The notes beneath the pieces were generated by a model. The model saw only the letters and a list, made by a program, of their open reading frames with translations, was not told the DNA's origin and made no database searches. A program made the translations under genes and the position numbers. A stretch of 64,000 bases of DNA from a virus. Where the stretch lies: positions 62,001 through 126,000 of the IMG/VR virus record IMGVR_UViG_3300042564_002756, one strand, 5' to 3'. How positions within the stretch are numbered: position 1 is the first letter of the stretch; each line of letters begins with the position of its first letter. This document shows, one piece after another, positions 7,601 to 15,481 of this stretch.

Positions 7601-8992
7601 TTATTTTGTAGTAATGGTTGTATCCACTGCAAGATCTTTTGCGGTTTTCACCATCAGCATGTTCATGAAACTTTCAACAGTCCCAAGGGCCGAACCAGAA
7701 TTTCCTGAACCATTGCCACCAGCAATAACTGTGGATGGAACATTGATCTTGGAAGCAGCATCAGCCCATACTTTTTGTGCTTCGGTCCATGCCGCAAGTT
7801 TTTGTGCAAGAGCACCATCGGCCTCAAGGATTACACGCTTTTCATATGCAGCAGCATCGGCACCAACTTGAACAGATTCAGCATCAATTCGAGCACGTTC
7901 AAGGTTAATAGCAGCAGTTTCCTTTGCTACACGAGCCTCTTCACGGACACGTTCAGCAGCAGTAATTGCAAGTTTCTTCTGGGTTTCGGCCTCGGTGGTC
8001 AACTGGATTTGTTCGGTCTTTGCTTCTGCTTGACGCTTTGCAATTTCAGTATCACCTTCTGCAATTCGGAGCAGACGCTGTTCCTCTTGTTCAAGCCGCT
8101 GTTCCTTTGCAATGACCCGACGAGATACAGCATCCTTACGCTTCTTTTGTTGTTCCTCGAATGCAGGGTCAGCCTCGATTTTTTCTAGGATTGCCTGACT
8201 AACTAGGATACCATATTGCAGATATTCCGGAACAGTACGAATTTCTTTACCATTACCATCAAGCACCTTTTCGGCAACCATGATAGTGACGGTGGTAGCA
8301 CCAACATCTGAAGTATCAGCTGCGTTTACAGTATCAGATGCAGCAGCACCGGAAGAATCAGCATTCAGTGCATCAATTACTTTTGGAACAAGTTGGACTT
8401 TGGGTTGACCTTTCATCAGAGTATCTTTGAACTCGATTTTAAATTGATCTCGCATCTGGCCAGAGAAATACTGTTCCATAGTAAACATGTTAGCAACAGT
8501 GTCGATTGCTGTAGTAACACTTGGACGAAGTGTCGTGGTAATCAGGCGCTCTGGTGACCGAAAGTCGCGGGCCATTTTCAAGAATTGGTCCGAATCTTGA
8601 GGAATACCGAAACGAGTTGTTTGGAATACATCGCCAGTCCAGTTATCACTCATACGAACATTATATGAGCCGCTAACTGAACTTCCTTCAGCGTCAGGAT
8701 CAAGTGTATGTGCTACAGTAATGAAGTAAGGCCATGCAGTTGAAGTTCCCCAGGCAGAAAAATACCAACCAGTTTCACAAGTTGAACTTTCAGATCCAAA
8801 AATTGTTCGGACGTGTTGGCAATAACCAGCATCATTATAACTGATGGCACCAAAACCACCGATGAGAAGACCAAATGATGCAAGAATAGGAACAAAAATC
8901 CTTTTCAAAGTACCAAGTTCTGCCGGCACCCTGACAAGTTTAAGTACAGTAGCAAGTACCAAAAATAGTACGGCCATAAAAATAGTAAACAT
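7601..8992 (-). CDS. SPFH/band-7 (prohibitin-flotillin-like) membrane protein
   Basis: 463 aa. Two hydrophobic segments at about residues 1-16 and 32-52 anchor it in the inner membrane. Next comes an SPFH-type domain (about 60-250), then a long Glu/Ala/Arg-rich coiled coil (about 270-400: AKRQAEAKTEQ, AAERVREEARVAK) and a Gly/Ser linker with a short hydrophobic tail. SPFH proteins form large membrane rings that bind proteases or organise membrane domains. The operon also holds two tiny membrane proteins just upstream, which may be partners. A terminator closes the unit. What it does in infection is unknown; control of FtsH-type proteolysis or envelope stress is a guess. Confidence 0.85.
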   Translation of the reverse strand: MFTIFMAVLFLVLATVLKLVRVPAELGTLKRIFVPILASFGLLIGGFGAISYNDAGYCQHVRTIFGSESSTCETGWYFSAWGTSTAWPYFITVAHTLDPDAEGSSVSGSYNVRMSDNWTGDVFQTTRFGIPQDSDQFLKMARDFRSPERLITTTLRPSVTTAIDTVANMFTMEQYFSGQMRDQFKIEFKDTLMKGQPKVQLVPKVIDALNADSSGAAASDTVNAADTSDVGATTVTIMVAEKVLDGNGKEIRTVPEYLQYGILVSQAILEKIEADPAFEEQQKKRKDAVSRRVIAKEQRLEQEEQRLLRIAEGDTEIAKRQAEAKTEQIQLTTEAETQKKLAITAAERVREEARVAKETAAINLERARIDAESVQVGADAAAYEKRVILEADGALAQKLAAWTEAQKVWADAASKINVPSTVIAGGNGSGNSGSALGTVESFMNMLMVKTAKDLAVDTTITTK

Positions 8993-9006
8993 TGTATAGT
9001 TTCTCC

Positions 9007-9108
9007 TTAGTGTGTTTTATTTAGTTGTGTTTGTTGATCTTTGTATTCGGTGTAAACCCATACAAAGAATGGAATATATGCTAGAAAAAGTGCAATCGCT
9101 AAGTTCAT
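9007..9108 (-). CDS. Tiny membrane protein, 33 aa
   Basis: One hydrophobic span (IALFLAYIPFFVWVY) followed by a polar tail of Gln, Asn and Lys. Starts in an ATGA overlap with the 51-aa gene; its stop is followed at once by GGAGAAAC, the ribosome site of the SPFH gene. The spacing argues for a real gene coupled to the SPFH protein. Confidence 0.6.
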   Translation of the reverse strand: MNLAIALFLAYIPFFVWVYTEYKDQQTQLNKTH

Positions 9109-9260
9109 TTATCTTGTTCCCTATTATCAACTACCTTTTCGACAATATTTCCATCTTCGTCCTTATCTTTGACATATGTATAAGTATTTTTACTTTTAAC
9201 AGGCCAGAAGATACCGATAACAAGAACGATAAAACATGTAATAAGAATTAGCGTAATCAT
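9105..9260 (-). CDS. Small membrane protein, 51 aa
   Basis: One N-terminal hydrophobic span (ITLILITCFIVLVIGIFW), then a highly charged cytoplasmic tail (YVKDKDEDGNIVEKVV). ATGA overlaps at both ends. Part of the four-gene run that ends with the SPFH protein. Confidence 0.65.
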   Translation of the reverse strand: MITLILITCFIVLVIGIFWPVKSKNTYTYVKDKDEDGNIVEKVVDNREQDK

Positions 9261-9487
9261 GATAGAATCTCAGCTGGTTCAAATTCTGTTCGGACTGTTT
9301 CAGGAGTCCCGTAATAGACACTCCATTTCATACGAAACTTCTTTCCAGTTTTGTGTAAAAAATCACGGGTGAATACTCCATAATCCTCTTGACTGTCAAT
9401 ACATTCTTCATCTGAGATTGCAGTAAAAAGTGGATGAAGTTCATCAATGATGCAGTGTAGGTGTTGCTCGATAATTGATATTGTCAT
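9257..9487 (-). CDS. Hypothetical protein, 76 aa
   Basis: The start is placed at 9487 (MTISIIEQHLHC) because it forms a TAATG junction with the upstream gene; the longer frame to 9571 would read through that gene. Soluble. No function recognised. Confidence 0.65.
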   Translation of the reverse strand: MTISIIEQHLHCIIDELHPLFTAISDEECIDSQEDYGVFTRDFLHKTGKKFRMKWSVYYGTPETVRTEFEPAEILS

Positions 9488-9657
9488 TAGGTTTTTCCAA
9501 TAAGTCCTCTGATAAATGCCCAAATGAAGAAGATAGGAGTTAGAAAAATCAGTAACAATAACCCTATCCAAAAATGTTCTACAAGTACAAGTGCAGAACC
9601 ATATACTGTTACTAGAATGAAAGCAAAAACAATAATTGCAAAAACCAGTTCAACCAT
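9487..9657 (-). CDS. Small membrane protein, 56 aa
   Basis: Two hydrophobic spans (about residues 2-25 and 28-48) separated by a short VEHFW turn, with a basic end. TAATG junctions on both sides. With the genes at 9105 and 9007 it makes three mini membrane proteins in 650 bases. Confidence 0.6.
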   Translation of the reverse strand: MVELVFAIIVFAFILVTVYGSALVLVEHFWIGLLLLIFLTPIFFIWAFIRGLIGKT

Positions 9658-9995
9658 TATGGTCTCACAATAATATTGTTGTCTCTATAGCGAGAAACTA
9701 GAATTACTTCATAACCTTTGAGTTCTGGGTGTTTCCGAAGATGCCGCAGGAATGCCCGATATGATTTGCAATCAGAATGAGTAGATGCACCCGCGGGTGT
9801 CATCGTATTAGCAGTTACCCACTTCTTTGTCTGAAAGCACCACCAAAGTGAAGGTTGATCATCATTCCGAAATACGGTGATTCCCATGAACCATCGACGG
9901 AGAATACGTTGACCTTTTGGTGCTTCGAAAGTGATGTTCATTTGATTCTTTAATGATATTAAGTAAGAAGATTTTGCGAGTTTGCTGTTGGTCAT
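9657..9995 (-). CDS. Hypothetical basic protein, 112 aa
   Basis: Basic and Trp-rich (RRWFMGITVF, SLWWCFQTKKWV), with a final RYRDNNIIV segment. One-base TAATG overlap with the upstream gene; an alternative start at residue 19 has no ribosome site. No function recognised. Confidence 0.7.
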   Translation of the reverse strand: MTNSKLAKSSYLISLKNQMNITFEAPKGQRILRRWFMGITVFRNDDQPSLWWCFQTKKWVTANTMTPAGASTHSDCKSYRAFLRHLRKHPELKGYEVILVSRYRDNNIIVRP

Positions 9996-10252
9996 TACAC
10001 TTCCACATCTTGATATTGAACTTCCAAGATTTCATAGTCATGCTTTGGGTTTTTAGGAATCCAACGACCTGTTACATAACGATGTTTATTACCATGGTTT
10101 GGTAAATCCAAGTATGCTTCTTTCGATGTCGGCCACGATTCCAATACAGACCTGTCACCTCGTATGGACATACCATATTGATCTACTTGTTGAATGACGA
10201 CTTGCCACTCACATCGCATTGTTTTGATACGGAAATTCTTCGTTTGGTTCAT
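9995..10252 (-). CDS. Hypothetical protein, 85 aa
   Basis: Start taken at 10252 (MNQTKNFRIKTMR) because GAGGT lies six bases upstream; the ATG at 10264 overlaps that site and has none of its own. Behind the class B promoter at 10270-10298. No function recognised. Confidence 0.7.
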   Translation of the reverse strand: MNQTKNFRIKTMRCEWQVVIQQVDQYGMSIRGDRSVLESWPTSKEAYLDLPNHGNKHRYVTGRWIPKNPKHDYEILEVQYQDVEV

Positions 10253-10269
10253 TTTGTACCTCATATAGA

Positions 10270-10298
10270 CAATATATACTGATTCTCTACTGTTGTAA
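10270..10298 (-). promoter_or_regulatory. Early promoter, class B
   Basis: TTTACA (10298-10293), 17-base spacer ending GAATCAGTA, TATATT (10275-10270). Drives the 10252-7601 unit ending with the SPFH gene. Confidence 0.8.
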
Positions 10299-10307
10299 AC
10301 AAAAATA

Positions 10308-10517
10308 TTATGCCAACACGATTTTAATTTCTTTCAACTCAAAGTCAGGAAGATCATCTTTTGCATATGAAGGTTGATTTGTCATTGTACGAGTTGCTGC
10401 ACCTTTCGATGTGTAGACACGAGCTTTCTGAAGCTCATCGGTCAATGTGTGACCCCATGCATCTGTTTTCTGCAGATATTTCAGAGTAAGTTTATCTCGG
10501 AGAACATATGAGGTCAT
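10308..10517 (-). CDS. Hypothetical protein, 69 aa
   Basis: The start is set at 10517 (MTSYVLRDKLTLKY) by AAGGTG eight bases upstream. The longer frame to 10580 would run across the class B promoter at 10548-10576, whose transcript starts near 10541. No function recognised. Confidence 0.7.
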   Translation of the reverse strand: MTSYVLRDKLTLKYLQKTDAWGHTLTDELQKARVYTSKGAATRTMTNQPSYAKDDLPDFELKEIKIVLA

Positions 10518-10547
10518 GGTCGTTTCACCTTTTGTTTTCATAATAGC

Positions 10548-10576
10548 AATATATACTGATTCTATTTCATTGTAAA
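10548..10576 (-). promoter_or_regulatory. Early promoter, class B
   Basis: TTTACA (10576-10571), 17-base spacer ending GAATCAGTA, TATATT (10553-10548). Serves the 69-aa gene. Confidence 0.8.
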
Positions 10577-10609
10577 CCAAATTATTTTACTTAAGTACGA
10601 TATTTTTAG

Positions 10610-10637
10610 TTGACATTATCTTAACACATGGTATAAT
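10610..10637 (+). promoter_or_regulatory. Plus-strand sigma70 promoter facing a minus-strand operon
   Basis: TTGACA (10610-10615), 16-base spacer, TATAAT (10632-10637): perfect consensus hexamers on the plus strand. It lies in a 190-base gap and points into the 3' end of the minus-strand genes at 10710-11029. The only plus-strand frame behind it (from 10661) has no good ribosome site and is mostly the shadow of the 10710 gene. Confidence 0.65.
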
Positions 10638-10709
10638 TGGATTATCATCCATAAAGATATATGAATCAGTTAATTGAATTTAAACTGAAAGAATCAAGAA
10701 AAGTATATA

Positions 10710-10895
10710 TTAGTCGTCCCAGGCAGCATTGCTCCATCCTTCATCCCAAGCAAGGTAAAAATCCCACTCGTCATTGTTGTTATACTGGTTATCCTCCGAT
10801 CCCATACCGTTTTGATATGCACGATAGCATTCTTCACGTGCATCCGATACAGTATGATCCGAAGAATGAACCCAGTTGTAGTATTCTTCGTCCAT
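10710..10895 (-). CDS. Hypothetical acidic protein, 61 aa
   Basis: Very acidic and aromatic (MDEEYYNWVHSSDHTV..., ending SNAAWDD), with GGGAG seven bases before the ATG. DNA-mimic-like composition, but too little to assign a role. Starts in a TAATG junction with the membrane protein gene upstream. Confidence 0.7.
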   Translation of the reverse strand: MDEEYYNWVHSSDHTVSDAREECYRAYQNGMGSEDNQYNNNDEWDFYLAWDEGWSNAAWDD

Positions 10896-11029
10896 TAACT
10901 TGCTCCCAAAATTAACATCATCACGCCGAAAACAGTAAACAAGATTGCAAATGCAGTACCTACTTTATCGGTAGATATAACAAATAGCAATGGTGTGATC
11001 ACAAGCATAATTAGACCTGCGGCAGCCAT
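10895..11029 (-). CDS. Small membrane protein, 44 aa
   Basis: Two hydrophobic spans (MAAAGLIMLVITPLLFVI and FAILFTVFGVMMLILGA) around a short STDKVGT turn. One base follows the stop of the upstream gene; TAATG junction at its end. Real by packing and composition; function unknown. Confidence 0.65.
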   Translation of the reverse strand: MAAAGLIMLVITPLLFVISTDKVGTAFAILFTVFGVMMLILGAS

Positions 11030-11030
11030 T

Positions 11031-11300
11031 TCACTTCACTCCGTCACGAAGATAAGCGGATTCCAGAAGAAGAATGACGCCAAGAGCTTCAAGCGGATTA
11101 AGCTTTTCGCCGAGAGCACTTGCAGTCACAGCCCGTTTTTCAAAGAAGTCGATTGCTTCGCGAACCGGCTTGCCTTCCATGTATCCAATATTTGAGTGGA
11201 TACCCATCTTAACAATGTCGTAGTCAGCACGGTTCACCCATTCAGGGTTGTGAGGAGTAAGGTTTTCGCGCATTTGTTGAAGCAATTCTAGAAAGTTCAT
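11031..11300 (-). CDS. Hypothetical protein, 89 aa
   Basis: Begins MNFLELLQQMRENLTPHNPEW, behind the class A promoter at 11329-11357 with AAAGGAACC before the ATG. Mostly helical. First gene of a short three-gene unit. Confidence 0.75.
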   Translation of the reverse strand: MNFLELLQQMRENLTPHNPEWVNRADYDIVKMGIHSNIGYMEGKPVREAIDFFEKRAVTASALGEKLNPLEALGVILLLESAYLRDGVK

Positions 11301-11328
11301 GGTCGGTTCCTTTATACCTTATAGAATC

Positions 11329-11357
11329 AGTATAAACTATTTGAAAGCAAATGTCAA
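11329..11357 (-). promoter_or_regulatory. Early promoter, class A
   Basis: TTGACA (11357-11352), 17-base spacer, TATACT (11334-11329) opening TATACTGATTC, then CTATAAGG. Confidence 0.9.
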
Positions 11358-11623
11358 ACGTTATCAATACGCCTGTTGTGCATCTTTAAAAACTTTTTTG
11401 CATTCTTAAAAGTTTCACGATCTATAACATCAAAGTCAGGTGTCCATGGATGATTCGAAGAATAAGGATGATCAGAAAATCTGAACAAGTATGTTTTATT
11501 TCGTACATCCAGTTCAATATACCTTGAAGTTTGCGACCCACGCACACGATATTTGCACATCCTTTTGGTGCAAAGATTCTTGAAGAAACCGTAAAACTTA
11601 TTCTTTTCAGTAAAGTTTTCCAT
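11354..11623 (-). CDS. Hypothetical basic protein, 89 aa
   Basis: Basic protein (MENFTEKNKFYGFFKNLCTKR..., KNAKKFLKMHNRRIDNV) read from its own class A promoter at 11648-11676, so it is a one-gene unit. Possibly nucleic-acid binding by charge only. Its stop overlaps the -35 of the next promoter. Confidence 0.75.
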   Translation of the reverse strand: MENFTEKNKFYGFFKNLCTKRMCKYRVRGSQTSRYIELDVRNKTYLFRFSDHPYSSNHPWTPDFDVIDRETFKNAKKFLKMHNRRIDNV

Positions 11624-11647
11624 GCTGACCTCTTTGATTATAGAATC

Positions 11648-11676
11648 AGTATAAACTATTTGAAAGCAAATGTCAA
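11648..11676 (-). promoter_or_regulatory. Early promoter, class A
   Basis: TTGACA (11676-11671), 17-base spacer, TATACT (11653-11648), element TATACTGATTC. Confidence 0.9.
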
Positions 11677-11924
11677 CGGATAATTAGTTCTTTCTTTGCA
11701 AAAACCATTTCTGGATCCAACCCAACAAGATCAATACCACAAAGATCGAACTTCTTGTAACTCAAGCATTCTTTATAATCTAGAATTTCACCAAGAAGTT
11801 CCTTGATCTTTGCGATGTATTTCTCTGGTGCTGTGCTGTTTATTCTTGAAACATTTTCATAGAGACCAATTTCATCATATCTAATACCACTTTTTAATTT
11901 TGGAAATGTCGGTAATTTTTCCAT
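11673..11924 (-). CDS. Hypothetical protein, 83 aa
   Basis: Begins MEKLPTFPKLKSGIRYDEIGLY and overlaps the DNA ligase stop by one base (TAATG), so it is translated behind the ligase. No function recognised. Confidence 0.7.
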   Translation of the reverse strand: MEKLPTFPKLKSGIRYDEIGLYENVSRINSTAPEKYIAKIKELLGEILDYKECLSYKKFDLCGIDLVGLDPEMVFAKKELIIR

Positions 11925-13270
11925 TATTTTAAACCTTTTGCCATGTCTTTAGTTTCAAGTGCCCGTTCCAGTGTATCGGTTTCGGTTTTATCATCACGGA
12001 CCTCAATGAACCGAGGATGTGAAAGTGCATAGTGCTCATTTGCACGACCACGAGTCAAGTCATTGCACCGAACAGTGACAATTTTACCGATCATTTCTGC
12101 TCGACGAGAATTGAAGTCCTGAAGTAGATCATCAGTAAAACCAGATGTCCGACCTTTAATCTTACCATCATCAGTTTCAAAGAGTATTGCACCAAACGTT
12201 TCTGCACGTGCAGTTCCAGGTGTTCCTTCTTGGAACCCAGTAATCCGAACCTCAAGATCAATTTCGAGCTTCAGCTTCAACTGATGTTTACTAGTCCCAT
12301 TCTTGAAAATACCATCTTTATCCTTCAAAACACCACCTTCAAGATCTTGATCCATCCACATTGAAGTCACTTCAAGTGCTTCATCAATGGTTTTGACCTC
12401 GTGATACGCAATCACGTGAATATTAGACGAATTCATTTCCGAAACAAGATTTTCAAGTTGTCGCAGTCGGTCTTTGTATTTGGTCTTGTTTGGCACTTTA
12501 TTATGTGCATTTGCATATTCTTCTGGTGTAATATAATCCCAAACATGAAAATCAATAATATCGTGTGGCGGTGTATCAGAATTGATCAAGCCGTTTGATT
12601 CTGCACGATTTGGTGACCCACGGACAAGCAACTCACCCACGTAGTAACCGTCTGGCGATTGAGCCAGGTACGATTCTAGCACAGGATATGTATATGATTC
12701 GCCAGATCGAGAAACAAATTCAACTTTGCCACCGGAGACAGATGCCTCACGATAAGTACCATCAGCTTTCAACTGAATATATGCAGGGAACTTGATGTCT
12801 TTTGCGGTTTTTGGACCAAAAATGCCGCAGCGCATATAGACGGGTTTCATAATCAGATCAGGGAACACTTTATTGATCTGAGTCCGACCCATGTTTGTAC
12901 GAAGGTCTCGGTTTAAAATTCGTGTCGCAACAATTGTATCTTCCGGAGAAAGTCCGATCAGACATTCATGCATCTTGGCAATAGCTTCATTGCCAGTAAC
13001 ATTACGAGTCGAAAGTTTATTTGCCATGAACTCGAGGACTTCATCAAGTGTGTGAGTTACAGTTTTTGTTTCCGCAAAAACTTCATCATGCATATCACCA
13101 GATAGCCAATGTTTAATAGAAAGACCATATGTAAACTTGACTCGATCATGTGTCATTTGGAGAACACGTTGTAATTGTGTATGATCGGTATACTTTTTGA
13201 GAACGGCTAGCTTGTAATTACTACCATTCTCGATGTTTAATTCATTGATAATTTCAAATACTGATTTCAT
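11924..13270 (-). CDS. ATP-dependent DNA ligase (T4 gp30 type)
   Basis: A 448-aa ligase that joins nicks in phage DNA. The adenylated lysine is Lys168 in QLKADGTYRE (motif I), followed by FVSRSGESY (motif III-like), VGELLVRG (motif IIIa), EGGVLKDKD (motif IV) and KLKLEIDLEVRI (motif V). An OB-fold domain follows (about 350-448). Length and motif order match T4 gp30 (487 aa, Lys159). Start at 13270 because it forms an ATGA overlap with the upstream stop and has AAGGAAAAA in front; a frame to 13285 exists but lacks this site. The two small genes upstream (13467-13619, 13267-13470) share its promoter. Confidence 0.95.
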   Translation of the reverse strand: MKSVFEIINELNIENGSNYKLAVLKKYTDHTQLQRVLQMTHDRVKFTYGLSIKHWLSGDMHDEVFAETKTVTHTLDEVLEFMANKLSTRNVTGNEAIAKMHECLIGLSPEDTIVATRILNRDLRTNMGRTQINKVFPDLIMKPVYMRCGIFGPKTAKDIKFPAYIQLKADGTYREASVSGGKVEFVSRSGESYTYPVLESYLAQSPDGYYVGELLVRGSPNRAESNGLINSDTPPHDIIDFHVWDYITPEEYANAHNKVPNKTKYKDRLRQLENLVSEMNSSNIHVIAYHEVKTIDEALEVTSMWMDQDLEGGVLKDKDGIFKNGTSKHQLKLKLEIDLEVRITGFQEGTPGTARAETFGAILFETDDGKIKGRTSGFTDDLLQDFNSRRAEMIGKIVTVRCNDLTRGRANEHYALSHPRFIEVRDDKTETDTLERALETKDMAKGLK

Positions 13271-13470
13271 TCTTTTTCCTTCCATTCAATCATAATATAT
13301 GCTTCGTCACCTTGGTCGTAGGCACCATATTCATGCCGGAATGCAACTTGAACAAGTTCGCAACCTTCAGGAATCCATTTATTGAAGAAACTCATATCAG
13401 AAAAAGCATCACAGTCCAACTCGTGCATTTGAACATTTACATAACCTTCAAAAGGCTTTTTCTTTTTCAT
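13267..13470 (-). CDS. Hypothetical protein, 67 aa
   Basis: Begins MKKKKPFEGYVNVQMHELDC; ATGA overlaps with both the 50-aa gene before it and the DNA ligase after it. Likely co-translated with the ligase. No function recognised. Confidence 0.7.
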   Translation of the reverse strand: MKKKKPFEGYVNVQMHELDCDAFSDMSFFNKWIPEGCELVQVAFRHEYGAYDQGDEAYIMIEWKEKE

Positions 13471-13619
13471 TCCACGTTCCCCACAAGTTTATAGCCACGA
13501 TCTTCTTCCCAGATGAGCATTTGTGCGTCAATCCAGATTTCTGCCGATATAGCAGACGCAAAAGGTACCGAGTCGATAATCTCCTCGGTACGCATGTCTT
13601 TTACGAGAACAGTCATCAT
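13467..13619 (-). CDS. Hypothetical protein, 50 aa
   Basis: First gene behind the class A promoter at 13650-13678, with AAAGGAACC before two consecutive ATG codons. Begins MMTVLVKDMRTEEIID. ATGA overlap with the next gene. Confidence 0.65.
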   Translation of the reverse strand: MMTVLVKDMRTEEIIDSVPFASAISAEIWIDAQMLIWEEDRGYKLVGNVE

Positions 13620-13622
13620 AGC

Positions 13623-13678
13623 AGGTTCCTTTATTCACCTTATAGAATCAGTATATACTATTTGTAAGCAAATGTCAA
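13623..13678 (-). promoter_or_regulatory. Early promoter, class A, with RBS-loop leader
   Basis: TTGACA (13678-13673), 17-base spacer, TATACT (13655-13650), element TATACTGATTC. AGGT and ACCT in the leader flank the AAAGGA ribosome site and can pair. Drives the DNA ligase unit. Confidence 0.9.
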
Positions 13679-13724
13679 CTCAGAAGTTGTGTTCTTCCTT
13701 ATATTTTTGAAGCCATTTCAGTCT

Positions 13725-13958
13725 TCATTCTTCATCACCATCATCAGTGTCGTCATCAATATCATCATCAGTTTCATCATAGATCGTATCTACTTCGTGA
13801 CCAAGAAGTTCTTCCAGAACATACCGATAAGCATCTTCTGTATTCATAAATAGGCGATCTTCGACTTCCTTGCCGTCAATATAAAGGATAGTTCCATACT
13901 CGGAGCAGCAACCAGGTTCACCACAAGTCCAGTAATAATCTTTTGTTACAATTTTCAT
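13725..13958 (-). CDS. Hypothetical protein with acidic tail, 77 aa
   Basis: N-terminal half carries closely spaced Cys (YWTCGEPGCCSEYG); the last 20 residues are nearly all Asp and Glu. TAATG junction with the upstream gene. Last gene of the long unit that runs from about 16.5 kb. Confidence 0.7.
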   Translation of the reverse strand: MKIVTKDYYWTCGEPGCCSEYGTILYIDGKEVEDRLFMNTEDAYRYVLEELLGHEVDTIYDETDDDIDDDTDDGDEE

Positions 13959-14314
13959 TAGAATGCTACCTCATCTTCATATGTTTCTTTGACTCGTTTC
14001 TTTTTCTTGGCAAGAATATAGTTTGTCTCTTCACCTGATTTATATCGTTCTCTGGCATCTTCAATTACAGAATTATAACCAAAACCAACTGGATCACCGG
14101 CCCAAGTCAATTTTGTTTTACTTTCTGTCACTGGTTTCCAACCATTGGTTTTCTCTCCGCGGCCGTTATATGCTTGAAGAATACTTGAATTTTCATCAAA
14201 GTGTAGATACCAAGCACCATTCTCTACCCAACCAGTCCAGATACCATTCTTGTATGTGACATCAGAACAGTATAACCAATGGTTTTCATCAAATAGAAAT
14301 ACTTTACTAGCCAC
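13958..14314 (-). CDS. Hypothetical protein, 118 aa, GTG start
   Basis: The GTG at 14314 is preferred because AGGTG lies six bases upstream; the frame can extend three codons to another GTG at 14323, which overlaps that site. Trp-rich first half (NHWLYCSDVTYKNGIWTGW), basic C-terminus (AKKKKRVKE). No function recognised. Confidence 0.7.
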   Translation of the reverse strand: MASKVFLFDENHWLYCSDVTYKNGIWTGWVENGAWYLHFDENSSILQAYNGRGEKTNGWKPVTESKTKLTWAGDPVGFGYNSVIEDARERYKSGEETNYILAKKKKRVKETYEDEVAF

Positions 14315-14555
14315 GATAATCACCTACACCGAGATCACTTTTTAGACCCTGTCCTCCTGGCATAAATCCCACAGAGGACCTGGTATTAGATTTTACTTTC
14401 AGACTAACATCAATCGTAATTTCATTCCCAAGTTGATAGATTTTATCACCATTCTCTGGTTTATATTCACCACTTTTGTAGACCTCAAGCGGATCATCAA
14501 TTAATCCTATAGCGCTTTCACCAGTTTCAAACTTTTTTATGAATACATATTTCAT
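14307..14555 (-). CDS. Hypothetical protein, 82 aa
   Basis: Starts at 14555 in an ATGA overlap with the upstream stop, with GGGAG about ten bases upstream. Gly-rich C-terminus (SSVGFMPGGQGLKSDLGVG). No function recognised. Confidence 0.7.
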   Translation of the reverse strand: MKYVFIKKFETGESAIGLIDDPLEVYKSGEYKPENGDKIYQLGNEITIDVSLKVKSNTRSSVGFMPGGQGLKSDLGVGDYRG

Positions 14556-14908
14556 AACCAATCTCTCCCAATCTTTTTCTCTGGAACATTTGCAACAGCA
14601 ATAGAAATTTCTTCGATATAGAATTCGGATTTTAATCCATTTTCTTCATCATCATCGTGATACCATTCAGACCAATAATCATAAACAAGACGAAATGATT
14701 TACCATCTTCAAATACAAAATCATGTGTTTCATTACCACCGCAGTCGTAGTCCCAATGTCTGATGTGAGCATAAAAGTAATTTATAATTGAATTTTGATA
14801 TACATCACCGTGATCATCATAATTTTTGTCTGTATATTCAATCCAAGCTTTAGGTATATTACCAATACCAGCTCTATAGACAGTGTTTTTGGTGGTTGTA
14901 AATTTCAT
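14552..14908 (-). CDS. Hypothetical acidic protein, 118 aa
   Basis: Asp- and Tyr-rich (EYTDKNYDDHGDVYQNS, YDYWSEWYHDDDEENG). ATGA overlaps at both ends. No known motif. Confidence 0.7.
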   Translation of the reverse strand: MKFTTTKNTVYRAGIGNIPKAWIEYTDKNYDDHGDVYQNSIINYFYAHIRHWDYDCGGNETHDFVFEDGKSFRLVYDYWSEWYHDDDEENGLKSEFYIEEISIAVANVPEKKIGRDWL

Positions 14909-15141
14909 TCTTTGTATAACTCATCTGGTTTTAAAAAGTCGACTTGGCACGTTGTCGTGAATTTATTATCGGGAAATGCAGATTGCTTCAACTCTATTAG
15001 AGTATCTTGATCCGAATATGACGCATTTATATCACTCGCAATAAGTTGAGTTAGATCAAGACATTCTCCGAGTGTCTGGCCTTCGTATCCCATTGAAAAT
15101 ACTACGGTACCTGCATACCATAATGTAGCCCAATAAGTCAT
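14905..15141 (-). CDS. Hypothetical protein, 78 aa
   Basis: Start at 15141 (MTYWATLWYAGTVVF) forms an ATGA overlap with the upstream stop; the frame open to 15156 lies inside the preceding gene. No function recognised. Confidence 0.7.
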   Translation of the reverse strand: MTYWATLWYAGTVVFSMGYEGQTLGECLDLTQLIASDINASYSDQDTLIELKQSAFPDNKFTTTCQVDFLKPDELYKE

Positions 15142-15338
15142 ATTGTAGTGAACCACTTCTTGAGGTATTTTGCCATATCATCCCTGCATTCAAATGTAAA
15201 ACTTTTAGTAAATTCAGATGCGTCATATACCCATTCAAAGAAACTCATAAAAATAAATGTGATATAAGAAAATACAAGGAATGCAACAACAAATGGTGTT
15301 GCTGGTAATTTAATTAGTATACGAATTATTTTTTTCAT
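15138..15338 (-). CDS. Small membrane protein, 66 aa
   Basis: A long hydrophobic stretch (about residues 12-33: PATPFVVAFLVFSYITFIFMSFF) after a basic start MKKIIRILIK, then a soluble tail. ATGA overlaps at both ends. Confidence 0.7.
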   Translation of the reverse strand: MKKIIRILIKLPATPFVVAFLVFSYITFIFMSFFEWVYDASEFTKSFTFECRDDMAKYLKKWFTTI

Positions 15339-15481
15339 TCATCATCATCCTCGTGAACCCATTCTTGGTCCTGATCGGTGAATCCATCTTCTAGCATTGC
15401 AGCAAAGATATCATCATAGATATGATCATCACCTTCGATAAGCATCATGCACCATTTTGCGTATTGTTCAGCCGTTGCCAT
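15335..15481 (-). CDS. Hypothetical acidic protein, 48 aa
   Basis: Short, acidic (IEGDDHIYDD, HEDDDE end), fitting exactly between its neighbours with an ATGA junction downstream and a 14-base overlap upstream. AAGGAATACAAG precedes the ATG. Function unknown. Confidence 0.65.
   Translation of the reverse strand: MATAEQYAKWCMMLIEGDDHIYDDIFAAMLEDGFTDQDQEWVHEDDDE

Noticed and set aside
9012-9251. Plus-strand frame of 79 codons
   Set aside because: Opposite two minus-strand mini genes with ATGA junctions and matching ribosome sites, which explain the region better.
10661-10915. Plus-strand frame behind the consensus plus promoter
   Set aside because: Only weak AAAGAT lies before its ATG and most of it is antisense to the minus-strand gene at 10710-10895. 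Kept only as a possible antisense transcript.
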